Of a stretch of DNA of 46,167 bases, positions 33,884-41,888 are shown in pieces. This stretch comes from Polyangiaceae bacterium (lineage in GTDB: Bacteria; Myxococcota_A; Polyangia; Polyangiales; Polyangiaceae). Positions within the stretch are counted from its first letter, which is position 1. Each line of letters opens with the position of its first letter. A program made the position numbers and the translations under genes. The stretch is taken from contig JALOQB010000005.1 of NCBI GenBank assembly GCA_025453595.1, forward strand, positions 1 through 46,167. The letters are read 5' to 3'. The notes beneath the pieces are model-generated. The model searched no databases. It saw only the letters and a program-made list of their open reading frames with translations, and had not been told where the DNA came from.

Positions 33884-36055
33884 ATGGCGGCGCGCCAGCA
33901 TCTGACGAACGTGTTGCTCCTGGGGGCGCTGTCGGCGACGGCGCTGTACCTTGTGTTCACGCGAGAAGCGCCGACGACCCAGGAGATCAGCGCCCGCGAG
34001 TCGAGCGCGGTGCGGGTGTTCCGGCGGGACGCGCTGACGGAGCTGATCTTCGAGCGGGAGGGGCAGACGTTCCGGCTGACACGGGGGGTCGGCGGGGACG
34101 CGGGCGGGGAGCCCCGGCCGTGGGTGCTGCGGTGGTCGGACCGGAGCGAGCAGGCGGACGCCTTCGCGGTGGACCGTGCGCTGAACAGCCTGGATCACGC
34201 GGCGCAGGAGCGCACCATCAAGCCGGAGGAGGTGAACCGGGGCCAGTTCGGGCTGGGGAAGCCGCGGCTGCGGGTGACGCTGGTGGCCGGGGGCCTCCGC
34301 ACGACGCTGGCGGTGGGGGGGGCGGCGCCGAGGCCGGAGGGGGCGGTGTACCTCGACGACAACGGGGCGGTGCGGGTGGTGAAGGCCAGCGCGCTGGAGG
34401 CCCTGGACACGGCCCCCGAGGGGTTCCTGTCGCGGAACATCGCGCCGTACATCTCGTCGGAGCTGAGGCAGATGAAGATCCAGCACGGGGGCGGCGAGGT
34501 GACCCTGGAGCGGCTGGTGGGGCTGAGCTGGAAGCTGGCCAGCGGCGAGCTGGCGGGGGCCCGCGCCGATCGCTTCCTGCTGGAGCGGCTGGTCACCAGC
34601 TTCCCGGACCTCAAGGCCGACCACTTCCTGCCGGAGGCCGAGGCGCAGAAGATTCACCAGGAGAACCGGCCCGTGCTGGTGACCATGGTGCCCTCCGACG
34701 AGGGCAAGCCCCGGGGCCTCTTCGCCGTCGGCGGCCCCTGCCCCGGCCACCCGGACGAGGTGGTGGCGCTGCGCACCGAGCCGACCCGGCTCGCCGCCTG
34801 CTCCGGCAAGGGCGCCCTCGACGTGCTCCAGCGCACCGCCGAGCAGCTCGCTGACACCCGGGTCTTCTCCCTGCGGGACGACGAGATCGAGGAGGTCGCG
34901 ATGGAGCAGGGGGACCGCAAGATCGACCTCGCCCGCAAGGGCAAGGACTGGAAGCAGCGCGCCCCCGTCGAGGCGGACGTGGCCGCGGATCAGGCCCGCG
35001 CCCTGGTCAAGGCGCTGGGGACGACCCGGGGGGACCAGCTTCGTAGGGAAGTTCCGGATGGGTTCAGCGCGACGGCGAAGGTGACGATCCGGGGCCCGAG
35101 GGAGAACGAGGACGCGCGGCCGGCGGAGACGGTGGAGCTGGGCAAGCCGGGGGAAGAGGGGTTCGTGTGGCTGCGGCGCCAGCAGGACGGGACGTTCGTG
35201 AGGCTGAACCGGGACCAGGCGCGCCCCTTCTTCCCGAGGACGACGGCGCTGCGCTCCACGAGGCTGATCGAGCATGCGATCGACCAGGCCCGGGAGATCC
35301 GGGTATGGCAGGGCGGGGAGCCGCTGCAACAGCTGCGGCGCAGGGCGGACGGCTCGTGGTCCCTGGAGCAGCCGAAGGGGTACGGGGTCGACGTGGGGGT
35401 GGTGGCGGATCTGGCGGAGAACCTGCTGCACCTGTCGGCGGAGCAGTGGGTGGCGGACGCGGACGACGGGTCCTTCGGGCTGGCGCGCCCCCGGTTCCGG
35501 GCCGAGGTGGTGGTCAACGAGGGCGACGGCGGCGCGAGGACCTACGACCTGACGCTGGGCGAGGTGGCCCCGGGGGGCGGGACGTACGGGCGGCTGGGGG
35601 GCTCCGAGGGCGTCTTCCTGGTGCCTCGGGCCCTGGAGACGGCGCTGTCCTCCCTGGCCATCGACCTCGCGGTGTTCATGCTCGACCTCGACGCCCTCGA
35701 CGAGCTCACCTTCCGGCTGGCGGATCGCGTGGTGACGCTCCCGGTCAAGAACGGCCAGCTGCTGCCGCCGCGGGGGGTCGACCTGCCGCCCTCGCGGCTG
35801 GAGAAGCTGAAGGCTGCCCTCCTCGATCTGCGGGCCCAGCGGGTGGTGCACCTGGGCGGCGCTCGCAAGGAAGAGGGCCTCGAAAAACCCTCGCTGGAGA
35901 TCACGCCCAAGGGCGCCGGGAAGCCCCGGAAGATCGTCATCGGAGCGAGCGACGTCGCCCAGAACACGAGCATCTACTACGCGAGGGCCGAGGGGGTGGA
36001 CGCGACCTACGCGATCCCGGCGGCGCGGGTCCGCGCGATGCTCGACGCGCTCTGA
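33884..36055 (+). CDS. DUF4340 domain protein
   Basis: 723 residues. An N-terminal membrane helix (LTNVLLLGALSATALYLVF, about 7-25) is followed by a long extracytoplasmic part with repeated DUF4340-type beta modules (AVDRALNSLDHAAQERTIKP, FGLGKPRLRVTLVAGG, SRNIAPYISSELRQMKI; a second set around LARPRFRAEVVVNEGDGG). DUF4340 proteins regularly follow GldG-type genes and are thought to be periplasmic partners of the same transporter; the molecular role is unknown. AAGGGGTG before the ATG can serve as a ribosome-binding site. No stand-alone promoter was seen. Confidence 0.85.
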   Translation: MAARQHLTNVLLLGALSATALYLVFTREAPTTQEISARESSAVRVFRRDALTELIFEREGQTFRLTRGVGGDAGGEPRPWVLRWSDRSEQADAFAVDRALNSLDHAAQERTIKPEEVNRGQFGLGKPRLRVTLVAGGLRTTLAVGGAAPRPEGAVYLDDNGAVRVVKASALEALDTAPEGFLSRNIAPYISSELRQMKIQHGGGEVTLERLVGLSWKLASGELAGARADRFLLERLVTSFPDLKADHFLPEAEAQKIHQENRPVLVTMVPSDEGKPRGLFAVGGPCPGHPDEVVALRTEPTRLAACSGKGALDVLQRTAEQLADTRVFSLRDDEIEEVAMEQGDRKIDLARKGKDWKQRAPVEADVAADQARALVKALGTTRGDQLRREVPDGFSATAKVTIRGPRENEDARPAETVELGKPGEEGFVWLRRQQDGTFVRLNRDQARPFFPRTTALRSTRLIEHAIDQAREIRVWQGGEPLQQLRRRADGSWSLEQPKGYGVDVGVVADLAENLLHLSAEQWVADADDGSFGLARPRFRAEVVVNEGDGGARTYDLTLGEVAPGGGTYGRLGGSEGVFLVPRALETALSSLAIDLAVFMLDLDALDELTFRLADRVVTLPVKNGQLLPPRGVDLPPSRLEKLKAALLDLRAQRVVHLGGARKEEGLEKPSLEITPKGAGKPRKIVIGASDVAQNTSIYYARAEGVDATYAIPAARVRAMLDAL

Positions 36056-36132
36056 GCGGGCCTGGGGCGAGGCGTCGGGGCCTCCTTTGCGGGGGTCGGG
36101 CGTCGGTCGCGGCGGCAAGCGCCCGGATGGAC

Positions 36133-36138
36133 TACGAT
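36133..36138 (+). promoter_or_regulatory. Candidate -10 element of the small lipoprotein gene
   Basis: GACTACGAT gives TACGAT, which overlaps the first in-frame ATG (36137) and lies 13 bases before the GTG at 36146, favouring the GTG as the true start. Confidence 0.3.
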
Positions 36139-36145
36139 GAGGGCG

Positions 36146-36793
36146 GTGAGGACCAGGTCAGGACAAACCCAGAAATCCTCCGCGCCCCCGGCTCCACCCT
36201 TCGCGTCGTGGGGCCGATGGAGTGCGTGCCTCGTGAGCCTGTCCCTGCTGTCCTGCCACCCGGGGCCTCCCGGGTTCCCGGAGGTCGAGGCCGAGGAGGT
36301 CGAAGGCCCTCTGCCGGGGGTGAGCGAGGCCCGACCGGAGCCCCGGAGCCACCCGCCGGTGGAGGCGAAGGCGACCGCACTCCCCCGCGCCGCGCCCCCG
36401 CCGGTGGCGAGCAAGCCGCCGTGTGATCCCTCGGATTTCGCCGGTACGCCGCCGAACCTCCGGGCCCTGGTGGGTCTCTGGAAGAACGAGGAGAACGGGC
36501 GGCTGCTGGTGCGCTCCGACCGGGCGGGTCGGCTCTCGCTGAGCTACGAGGCGCGGGGCGACCGGAGCCCCTGGCTGGCCTCCCTGGCGGGCGAGAAGGC
36601 GCCGAGGGAGGCGCTCGATTTTTACCTGGCGGTGCCCGCGGTGCCGGAGCGCAAGTGGCGCTACGAGGTGAAGGCGGAGGGGAAGAGCAGGCTGGTGGGC
36701 ATCGTGACCGAGATCACCCTGCACACGGACGGGGACGGGCCCGAGAGCAGCGTGCCGCAGCCGGTGAGCCTGGTGCGGCTGTGCGGGCCGTGA
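36146..36793 (+). CDS. Hypothetical lipoprotein
   Basis: About 215 residues, family not recognised. A long basic N-region precedes a hydrophobic stretch ending in the lipobox LLSC (C37 counted from the GTG). A Pro/Glu-rich spacer leads to a compact C-terminal domain of about 110 residues (LRALVGLWKNEENGRLLVRS, WRYEVKAEGKSRLVGIVTEI) with alternating hydrophobic residues suggesting a small beta-barrel or lipocalin-like fold. The ATG at 36137 is the alternative start; the GTG at 36146 fits the promoter spacing seen elsewhere. It ends four bases before the convergent sulfatase gene. Confidence 0.6.
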   Translation: MRTRSGQTQKSSAPPAPPFASWGRWSACLVSLSLLSCHPGPPGFPEVEAEEVEGPLPGVSEARPEPRSHPPVEAKATALPRAAPPPVASKPPCDPSDFAGTPPNLRALVGLWKNEENGRLLVRSDRAGRLSLSYEARGDRSPWLASLAGEKAPREALDFYLAVPAVPERKWRYEVKAEGKSRLVGIVTEITLHTDGDGPESSVPQPVSLVRLCGP

Positions 36794-36796
36794 AGG

Positions 36797-38185
36797 TCAG
36801 GGCTTGCGCTTGGTGACGCCGCCCTTGACGGGGGCCTCGATGATGGTGCGCGAGGCGGCCTTGTAGAGGTCGATCATCTCGCGGGCCTTGTCCGGGTTCT
36901 TCTTGATGAGGTTGTCCTTCTCTTCCGGGTCGTCCTTGAGGTTGTAAAGCTCGTAACGGAAGTCGTTGGCGAAGGCGATGATCTTCCACGAGTCGTGGAT
37001 GAAGGCGCGGCGGCGCTCGTTGTGGGAATCCTCGGGGAGATCGCAGATGACATCGCGGGCGTCCGGCGTCTCGCCGAAGAGCTCGGGGGCGAAGCTCTTG
37101 CCGCGGTGCTCCGGGTCCTTCTTGGCGCCGAGCAGGTCGAAGAGGGTGGGCACCAGGTCGATGTGGCTGCGGTAGGCGTCGACGGTGCGGGCGGGCTGGC
37201 CAGGGATGTAGATGAACATCGGCACGTGGACCAGGACCTCGTACAGCTCGAAGGCGTGGCGGTAGATCTTGTGCTCGCCGAAGGCCTCGCCGTGGTCCGC
37301 GGTGATGACGATGGCGGTCTCCTTGCTCCAGGGCTGCTCCTCGACCCACTTCAGCAGCTTGCCCACCCAGAGGTCGGTGTAGAACATCTCCTCGTCGTAG
37401 TAGTCGCGGGCCTTCTTGCCGAACTTCGGCGACTCCTCGTGGGACTGGTACCGCTCGTGCGGATCCATGTAGTGAAACCACGCGAAGAAGCGCCCCGAGG
37501 TGTTCTTTTGATCCCCGAGCATCTCGATGGCCATGGGGGTCATCTTCTGGCTGGTGATGAAGGGATCGGTGTTGTAATCAAACGAGATCCCCGGCACGAG
37601 CTTCCATACATCGAAGCCCTGCTCGAAGCCGCCTTCGCCCTTGCCCAGGTAGGCGTGGGCCTGGCCCGCCAGCGTCCTGATTTTCTGCTCCTGGAGCGAT
37701 TCGGCGAACATCTTGTTCGCGTCCAGGTACTTGGTGAAGAAGGGGGCCGTGCGCTTGAGCTCGGAGGGGTATTTCCCCCCCAGAAAGCCCCCCAGGCTCT
37801 TGGAGGTGAAGGACGAGATGGCGTAGGCGTGGGTGTAGGCGGTCGATTTCTTGTAGAGCGCGGTCAGGTTGGGGGCGATGTCGCGGGGGTACCCGGCCCA
37901 GGGCATGTCGTAGCGCATGCTGTCGATGCTGATCATCAGCACGTTGAAGGGGCCGCGGGCCGCCGGGGCCGGGGCCGCCGGGGCGCTGCTGGCCGCCGGG
38001 GCCGGGGCGCTGGACGCCGCCGGGGCGACGGGGGCGCTGGACGTCGCCGGGGGCGGCGCGACGGGGGTCGTGGCCGAGGGAGCGGGCCCCGCGGGAGGCC
38101 GGGTCTCCGGCGCGCTGGACGTGCAGGCCGCGAGCGCCGCCGTCGCCGCCAGCACCGCAGAAACCACCTTGGAACGAGGGCTCAT
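36797..38185 (-). CDS. Sulfatase-like hydrolase, lipoprotein-type
   Basis: 462 residues. Signal peptide with LAAC (C21), Ala/Pro/Ser spacer (22-77), then an alkaline-phosphatase-superfamily domain: metal ligand D88 in ISIDSMRYD, PNLTAL, and ADHGEAFGEH. The formylglycine motif CxPxR is absent; the nucleophile region reads SSFTSKSLGGFLGG, with T127 a candidate, so this is a phosphatase, phosphodiesterase or phosphoglycerol/ethanolamine transferase-like enzyme more than a true sulfatase. It probably acts in the periplasm or on the outer membrane. It is the last gene of the minus-strand set after the flippase-like protein and also has its own TACCGC hexamer 13 bases upstream. Confidence 0.85.
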   Translation of the reverse strand: MSPRSKVVSAVLAATAALAACTSSAPETRPPAGPAPSATTPVAPPPATSSAPVAPAASSAPAPAASSAPAAPAPAARGPFNVLMISIDSMRYDMPWAGYPRDIAPNLTALYKKSTAYTHAYAISSFTSKSLGGFLGGKYPSELKRTAPFFTKYLDANKMFAESLQEQKIRTLAGQAHAYLGKGEGGFEQGFDVWKLVPGISFDYNTDPFITSQKMTPMAIEMLGDQKNTSGRFFAWFHYMDPHERYQSHEESPKFGKKARDYYDEEMFYTDLWVGKLLKWVEEQPWSKETAIVITADHGEAFGEHKIYRHAFELYEVLVHVPMFIYIPGQPARTVDAYRSHIDLVPTLFDLLGAKKDPEHRGKSFAPELFGETPDARDVICDLPEDSHNERRRAFIHDSWKIIAFANDFRYELYNLKDDPEEKDNLIKKNPDKAREMIDLYKAASRTIIEAPVKGGVTKRKP

Positions 38186-38192
38186 GCCCTGC

Positions 38193-38198
38193 GCGGTA
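38193..38198 (-). promoter_or_regulatory. Candidate -10 element of the sulfatase-like gene
   Basis: GGTACCGC on the minus strand; TACCGC starts 13 bases before the ATG at 38185. Confidence 0.3.
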
Positions 38199-38223
38199 CC
38201 ACGCCCGTTCTCGACAGGCCAAA

Positions 38224-39189
38224 CTAACGCCCGGGTGCTTCGGGCCCTGCCGGCTCGCCCCCGCGCCCCTCCAGCAGCACCAGCGCCACCCCGGGGATCG
38301 CCAGCAGGAAATAGGTCGCCAGCCAGAGCAGGCCGAGGGCCAGCGCCACGCCGCGCTCGACGCCGAGGCGCCCCAGCACCAGCACGAAGAGGGACTCGCG
38401 CAGGCCCACGCCGCCCAGCGAGACCGGCAGCATCGAGCCGATCACGATCAGCGGCACCCCAGCGTAGATGGCGCCCAGCAGGGCCCGGTCGCCCAGCGGC
38501 GCCGCCACCGCCGCCAGGATCGAGATCCCGGCGGCCTGGTAGAGCAAGGTCCAGAGCAGCGCCTCGGCCCGGGCCCGCGCGGTCCCGAGGGGCCCCTGGA
38601 GGTCCGCCGCGATGCCGTCGCCCAGGGCCGCGATCTGCGGCGCCCTCGCCAGCAGCAACCGCGAGGCCCACCGCAGCGGCCCGCTGGCCAGCACCAGGCC
38701 CCCGGCCCCCAGCAAGGCCACCGCCACCGCCACCCCCAGCAGCGCCTGCCCCCCAGGCAGCACCAGCACCCCCGGCGCCGCCACCAGCGTCAGGCACGGG
38801 AACCCGATCATGCGCTCGAAGAACACCGTGGACCAGGCGTGCTGGGGCCTCTCCAGCCCACGGCCGCAGCGCAGCGCCCGGATCACGTCGCCGCCCACCG
38901 ACGAGGGGAGGATCATCGTGTACGCCGCCGCTACCAGGGTGTGCCGGAGCAGCGAGGAGAGGGGCACGTCCGCCCCGGCGAGGCGCAGCAGGCGGCGCCA
39001 GCGCATCGCCCCCGCGAGCTGCTGGAGCACCAGGACCAGCGACCCCAGCGCCAGGCCGCCCCGCGGGAAGGTCGCCAGCGCCGCGCGCAGCTCCCCCAGC
39101 GGGATCTTCCAGGCCAGCGCCCCCAGCAAGCCCAGCGAGATCAGCACCTTGAGGGCAGCCAGCGCCCGGGCCCGGGCCTTGGCGCTCAT
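38224..39189 (-). CDS. Flippase-like (LPG synthase TM/UPF0104) protein
   Basis: A 321-residue integral membrane protein with about seven to eight helices (for example VLISLGLLGALAWKI, LALGSLVLVLQQLAGA, LTLVAAPGVLVLP). Hallmarks of the lysylphosphatidylglycerol-synthase transmembrane/dolichol-P-mannose-type flippase family are AYTMILPSSVGGDVIRAL and MLPVSLGGVGLRESLFV. No cytosolic aminoacyl-transfer domain follows, so it probably moves a lipid or lipid-linked precursor. The start ATG overlaps the methyltransferase stop by four bases (ATGA). The frame is open far upstream, but that is the methyltransferase region. Confidence 0.87.
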   Translation of the reverse strand: MSAKARARALAALKVLISLGLLGALAWKIPLGELRAALATFPRGGLALGSLVLVLQQLAGAMRWRRLLRLAGADVPLSSLLRHTLVAAAYTMILPSSVGGDVIRALRCGRGLERPQHAWSTVFFERMIGFPCLTLVAAPGVLVLPGGQALLGVAVAVALLGAGGLVLASGPLRWASRLLLARAPQIAALGDGIAADLQGPLGTARARAEALLWTLLYQAAGISILAAVAAPLGDRALLGAIYAGVPLIVIGSMLPVSLGGVGLRESLFVLVLGRLGVERGVALALGLLWLATYFLLAIPGVALVLLEGRGGEPAGPEAPGR

Positions 39190-39977
39190 GCCTCCGGGCG
39201 GCGGAAGGTCAGCAGGTGATAGTCGGCGGCCCGCTCCATCGCCGGCACCGCGTCCAGCAGCCGCTCCCCGGCGCCAAAGGCCGGGTCGACCAGCCATGAG
39301 GGCGCGTCCAGGCTCGAGAACAGGAGCCGCACCGGCAAAAACCCCATGCCCTTCGAGAACTCGAGGCGCAGCCCCGCGGCCTGCCCCTCCCGCACCCAGT
39401 CCTCGACGCTGGCCCGCAGCACGCGGCCCACGAAGCGGCTGCGGTGGATCGGCTCCAGCAGCACCACCCGGCCCCCGGGGCGCGTCGCCCGGGCCATCGC
39501 CCCCAGGCAGCTCCAGAGCGCCGGCAGGTCGCGGCAGGCCACCGCGAGGCACCCCACGGTCAGCGTCAGGTCAAAGCTCCCGGGGTCGCAGGGCAAGGTG
39601 CCGGAGGTGACGTCCGCCACCTCGAAGCTCAGGCCCCCTCCCTGCATCTCCCGCTCGCTCTCCCCTCGCGCCGCATCCACCGTGGCCGGGCTGAAATCGT
39701 AGCCCACCACCCGCGCCCGTTCCCCCGCCAGGAACCGGCTGATCCGCCCCGTCCCGCAGCCCACGTCCGCCACCCGCTGCCCCTCGAAGGGCCCCAGCTC
39801 CCGCCGCAGCAGCTCGCGCTGTCGCTGATCCCAGGCCAGGCTGAAGGCCTCGGCATGCCAGACCGAGCGGGCAAAGCCCGAGCGCGTCTTCGCGCGCTCG
39901 TCCCAGTACGCGGCGTCGGCCATCGCCTGCTTGCGGTTACGATCCTGGAGCACCTGAAACATTCTGCGGAGCGGCAC
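39186..39977 (-). CDS. Class I SAM-dependent methyltransferase
   Basis: 263 residues. SAM-binding motif I is VADVGCGTGRISR (about 69-81); later class I blocks are GYDFSPATVDAA, SFDLTLTVGCLA and ATRPGGRVVLLEPIH. Substrate unknown; the operon with a flippase and a sulfatase-like hydrolase suggests a lipid or lipid-linked glycan. The GTG at 39977 is chosen because TAAGAG starts 12 bases upstream, as in other genes here; the ATG at 39962 (five codons later) lacks both a promoter and a ribosome-binding site. First gene of the operon. Confidence 0.86.
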   Translation of the reverse strand: MPLRRMFQVLQDRNRKQAMADAAYWDERAKTRSGFARSVWHAEAFSLAWDQRQRELLRRELGPFEGQRVADVGCGTGRISRFLAGERARVVGYDFSPATVDAARGESEREMQGGGLSFEVADVTSGTLPCDPGSFDLTLTVGCLAVACRDLPALWSCLGAMARATRPGGRVVLLEPIHRSRFVGRVLRASVEDWVREGQAAGLRLEFSKGMGFLPVRLLFSSLDAPSWLVDPAFGAGERLLDAVPAMERAADYHLLTFRRPEA

Positions 39978-39983
39978 CGGCGC

Positions 39984-39989
39984 CTCTTA
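39984..39989 (-). promoter_or_regulatory. Candidate -10 element of the methyltransferase operon
   Basis: GTGGTAAGAG on the minus strand; TAAGAG starts 12 bases before the GTG at 39977. Confidence 0.35.
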
Positions 39990-40027
39990 CCACAAAGCCT
40001 CCCCCGACCGCCCCCCTCCGCATCCCC

Positions 40028-40615
40028 TCAGCGCGCCGGCGACGGCGTCTCCAGCAGGATCCGGTACGCCTGCGTCAGCCTCGCAAACGCCCTCGACAGC
40101 TCGGCCCGGCGCTCCTCGCTCGCCCCGCTATGCCGATCCGGATGCAGCGCCAGCGCCTGCGCCCGGAACGCCCGCTGCACCTCCCTCGCCGTCGCCCCGG
40201 CCCCCAGCCCCAGCGCCGCCAGCGCCTGGCGCCGCGCCGGGTTCTCCACCACCCTCCGGACCCCCTCCCGCCCCTCCCGATCTCGCCCCCGGGGGCGGCC
40301 ATGCAAGAACTCGGGGGGGGTCAGCGGAACCTCCAGCTCGGCCCCGGGCCGCGCCACATGAAAGCTCAGCTCTGCGTCCTGGAGGAGGAACAGCCGATCA
40401 AGGTATTTTTTAACCCCATCCCGGTCCACGATGACCTCTCCTTCGCTGGCGGAGACGCCGACGATGAGGCCGCGGCGGAGGTGGATCCGGTGGCGCCGTC
40501 CGGCAGCAGTCCCCTGGAGTTCACGGAGCGCCAGCACACCGGAGACGCCTGCGCGGTGGAGCGAGCCAAGGAGGTCCCCGAGGGTGGAGAGCCGTAGCTT
40601 GCCAGGGAGCTGCAT
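40028..40615 (-). CDS. DUF4388-like/DnaJ-domain protein
   Basis: 195 residues. The N-terminal ~95 resemble DUF4388/PATAN-type modules (TLGDLLGSLHRAGVSGVLAL; IHLRRGLIVGVSAS), which occur in myxobacterial signalling proteins and mediate protein contacts. A linker with charged residues leads to a C-terminal J domain (about 130-192) with the HPD motif at 158-160 (LALHPDRH) that stimulates DnaK ATPase. No zinc-finger or substrate domain is present, so it would recruit Hsp70 to a DUF4388 partner; that is inference. A TACCGC hexamer starts 14 bases before the ATG, with TTGGCC 18 bases further upstream. Confidence 0.8.
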   Translation of the reverse strand: MQLPGKLRLSTLGDLLGSLHRAGVSGVLALRELQGTAAGRRHRIHLRRGLIVGVSASEGEVIVDRDGVKKYLDRLFLLQDAELSFHVARPGAELEVPLTPPEFLHGRPRGRDREGREGVRRVVENPARRQALAALGLGAGATAREVQRAFRAQALALHPDRHSGASEERRAELSRAFARLTQAYRILLETPSPAR

Positions 40616-40928
40616 GGAGCGGTGCGGTACCGCGTCAGAGGGGGAAGGGCCAAGATTTGTGAAGAAGGGTGAGTGCGCGGGGGGGAGGGGGGTGCTAGAA
40701 GAAGGAGCAAGAGAAGAGTGGACAGGATGCCCCAGGTGTGGCTAAAGGAGCCGGTGCGGTGGACTGCCCCCAGAATCCGGATGATTCCCGCGAGAGGGTG
40801 GGGGCTGGGCATGGTCGACGGAAGCGGCCCCCATCGCATGCTCCTGGCACATCAGGGGGAGGCCGCATTGCGGAGGGCTTACAGCGTCTCGCGCCGCGGG
40901 ATGGCTGTTGATTGTGGGAGTTTAGGCC
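40616..40928. other. Intergenic region between divergent genes
   Basis: 313 bases between the DUF4388-DnaJ gene (minus) and the decapeptide-repeat gene (plus). Apart from the TACCGC hexamer of the minus-strand gene and a GGGAG ten bases before the ATG at 40929, I see no clear promoter or structured RNA. GTGCTAGAAG at 40689-40698 resembles the sequence before the GldG-type gene but has no start codon nearby, so it could drive a long-leader transcript of the plus-strand gene. Confidence 0.4.
40624..40629 (-). promoter_or_regulatory. Candidate -10 element of the DUF4388-DnaJ gene
   Basis: GGTACCGC on the minus strand; TACCGC starts 14 bases before the ATG at 40615. Confidence 0.35.
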
Positions 40929-41888
40929 ATGAACAAGTCCAAGGAGAAGAGCAAAGAGGGCAGCAAATCGTCCTCGAAGATCCCGGTGGCCCGCGAGTCG
41001 TCCTCGAAGATCCCGGTGGCCCGCGAGTCGTCCACCAAGATCCCGGTGGCCCGCGAGTCTTCTTCCAAGATGCCGGCGGCACGAGAATCCTCGTCGAAGA
41101 TGCCGGTGGCCCGCGACTCTTCTGCTCGAATCCCGGCGGCCCGCGAGTCGTCCACCAAGATCCCGGCGGCCCGCGAGTCGTCGACCAAGATCCCGGCGGC
41201 GCGCCCCAGCACCGGCGAGGGGCGAGGCTCCGCGGGGAAGATGAAGGCCGCCGAGGCCCGCGAGAGCGTGAAGGGGCGCGCGGCGAAGGCGGCCGAGCCG
41301 GCCGAGGCGCCGGAGCTCCTCGAGGGCGAGGACGGCGAGGACGGCGATCAGCCCAAGCGCGCCATGGGGCTCCGCGGGGCCGCGCCCTGGGCCGCTCGCC
41401 ACGCGGCCAAGCATGCCGCCGAGGCCCGCAAGCGAGCCGCCGAGCCCCCTCCCCCGGGCAGCGCCCGCGCCACCATCCGCACGCCGACCGGCATCGAGGC
41501 CATCAAGGCCCGCATCGGCGAGCTCCACAACGCCGTCGAGCGCGTGAAGAGCCTGCGCAAGAACCTGAACAAATCGTTCTTCGAGCTGGGCCTGGTGCTC
41601 CGTGAAATCCAGGAGCAACGCATGTTCGAGGCCAAGGGGTTCCAGAACTTCGAGGCCTTCGTCGAGCGCGAGATCGACCTGAGCAAGTCCATCGCGCTGC
41701 GGCTGGTCAAGCTGGTCACCACCTTCACCCGCGAGCAGGCGCTGGCGCAGGGCTACGACCGGGCCCTCGAGACGCTGGCGCAGATGGAAGGCGCCGAGGG
41801 GGCCCAGGCCATCAGCGACTCGAAGCTACCGATCGCCAAGCCGGTCATGCCGACCAGCGTGACCCGCGGCCCGATCGTCGGCCGGTGA
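40929..41888 (+). CDS. Decapeptide-repeat basic protein, DNA-binding-like C-terminus
   Basis: 319 residues. Residues 14-93 are eight tandem ten-residue repeats (SSSKIPVARE and variants SSTKIPAARE, SSARIPAARE), each with a Lys/Arg, a Pro and a conserved Ala-Arg. A Lys/Ala-rich stretch (~100-185) resembles histone H1-like tails. The C-terminal ~120 residues are helical (ELHNAVERVKSLRKNLNKSF, FQNFEAFVEREIDLSKSIAL) and resemble ParB/phage-type helix-turn-helix segments of the type xxFEAYVxREFxLSxxxA. Function unknown; nucleic-acid binding with a multivalent tail is an inference. GGGAG lies ten bases before the ATG. Its last 63 bases overlap the convergent REC-histidine kinase gene. Confidence 0.75.
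   Translation: MNKSKEKSKEGSKSSSKIPVARESSSKIPVARESSTKIPVARESSSKMPAARESSSKMPVARDSSARIPAARESSTKIPAARESSTKIPAARPSTGEGRGSAGKMKAAEARESVKGRAAKAAEPAEAPELLEGEDGEDGDQPKRAMGLRGAAPWAARHAAKHAAEARKRAAEPPPPGSARATIRTPTGIEAIKARIGELHNAVERVKSLRKNLNKSFFELGLVLREIQEQRMFEAKGFQNFEAFVEREIDLSKSIALRLVKLVTTFTREQALAQGYDRALETLAQMEGAEGAQAISDSKLPIAKPVMPTSVTRGPIVGR
40968..41207 (+). repeat. 30-bp in-frame tandem repeat, eight copies
   Basis: Eight copies of a 30-bp unit (first two identical in DNA) encoding SSSKIPVARE-type decapeptides. Later copies differ at the Ser/Thr, Ile/Met and Val/Ala positions, while the Arg and Pro positions are constant. Copy number is likely to vary between strains. Confidence 0.95.

Noticed and set aside
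38185-38797. Longer N-terminus of the sulfatase-like protein
   Set aside because: The upstream frame is the antisense of the flippase gene and is Gly/Arg-rich; the ATG at 38185 starts a proper lipoprotein signal.
40830-40880. Sigma-54 promoter at TGGCAC...TTGC upstream of the decapeptide gene
   Set aside because: The spacing between the two elements is far too long for -24/-12.
40968-41207. CRISPR-like array
   Set aside because: The 30-bp units are contiguous without spacers and are in frame with a protein.
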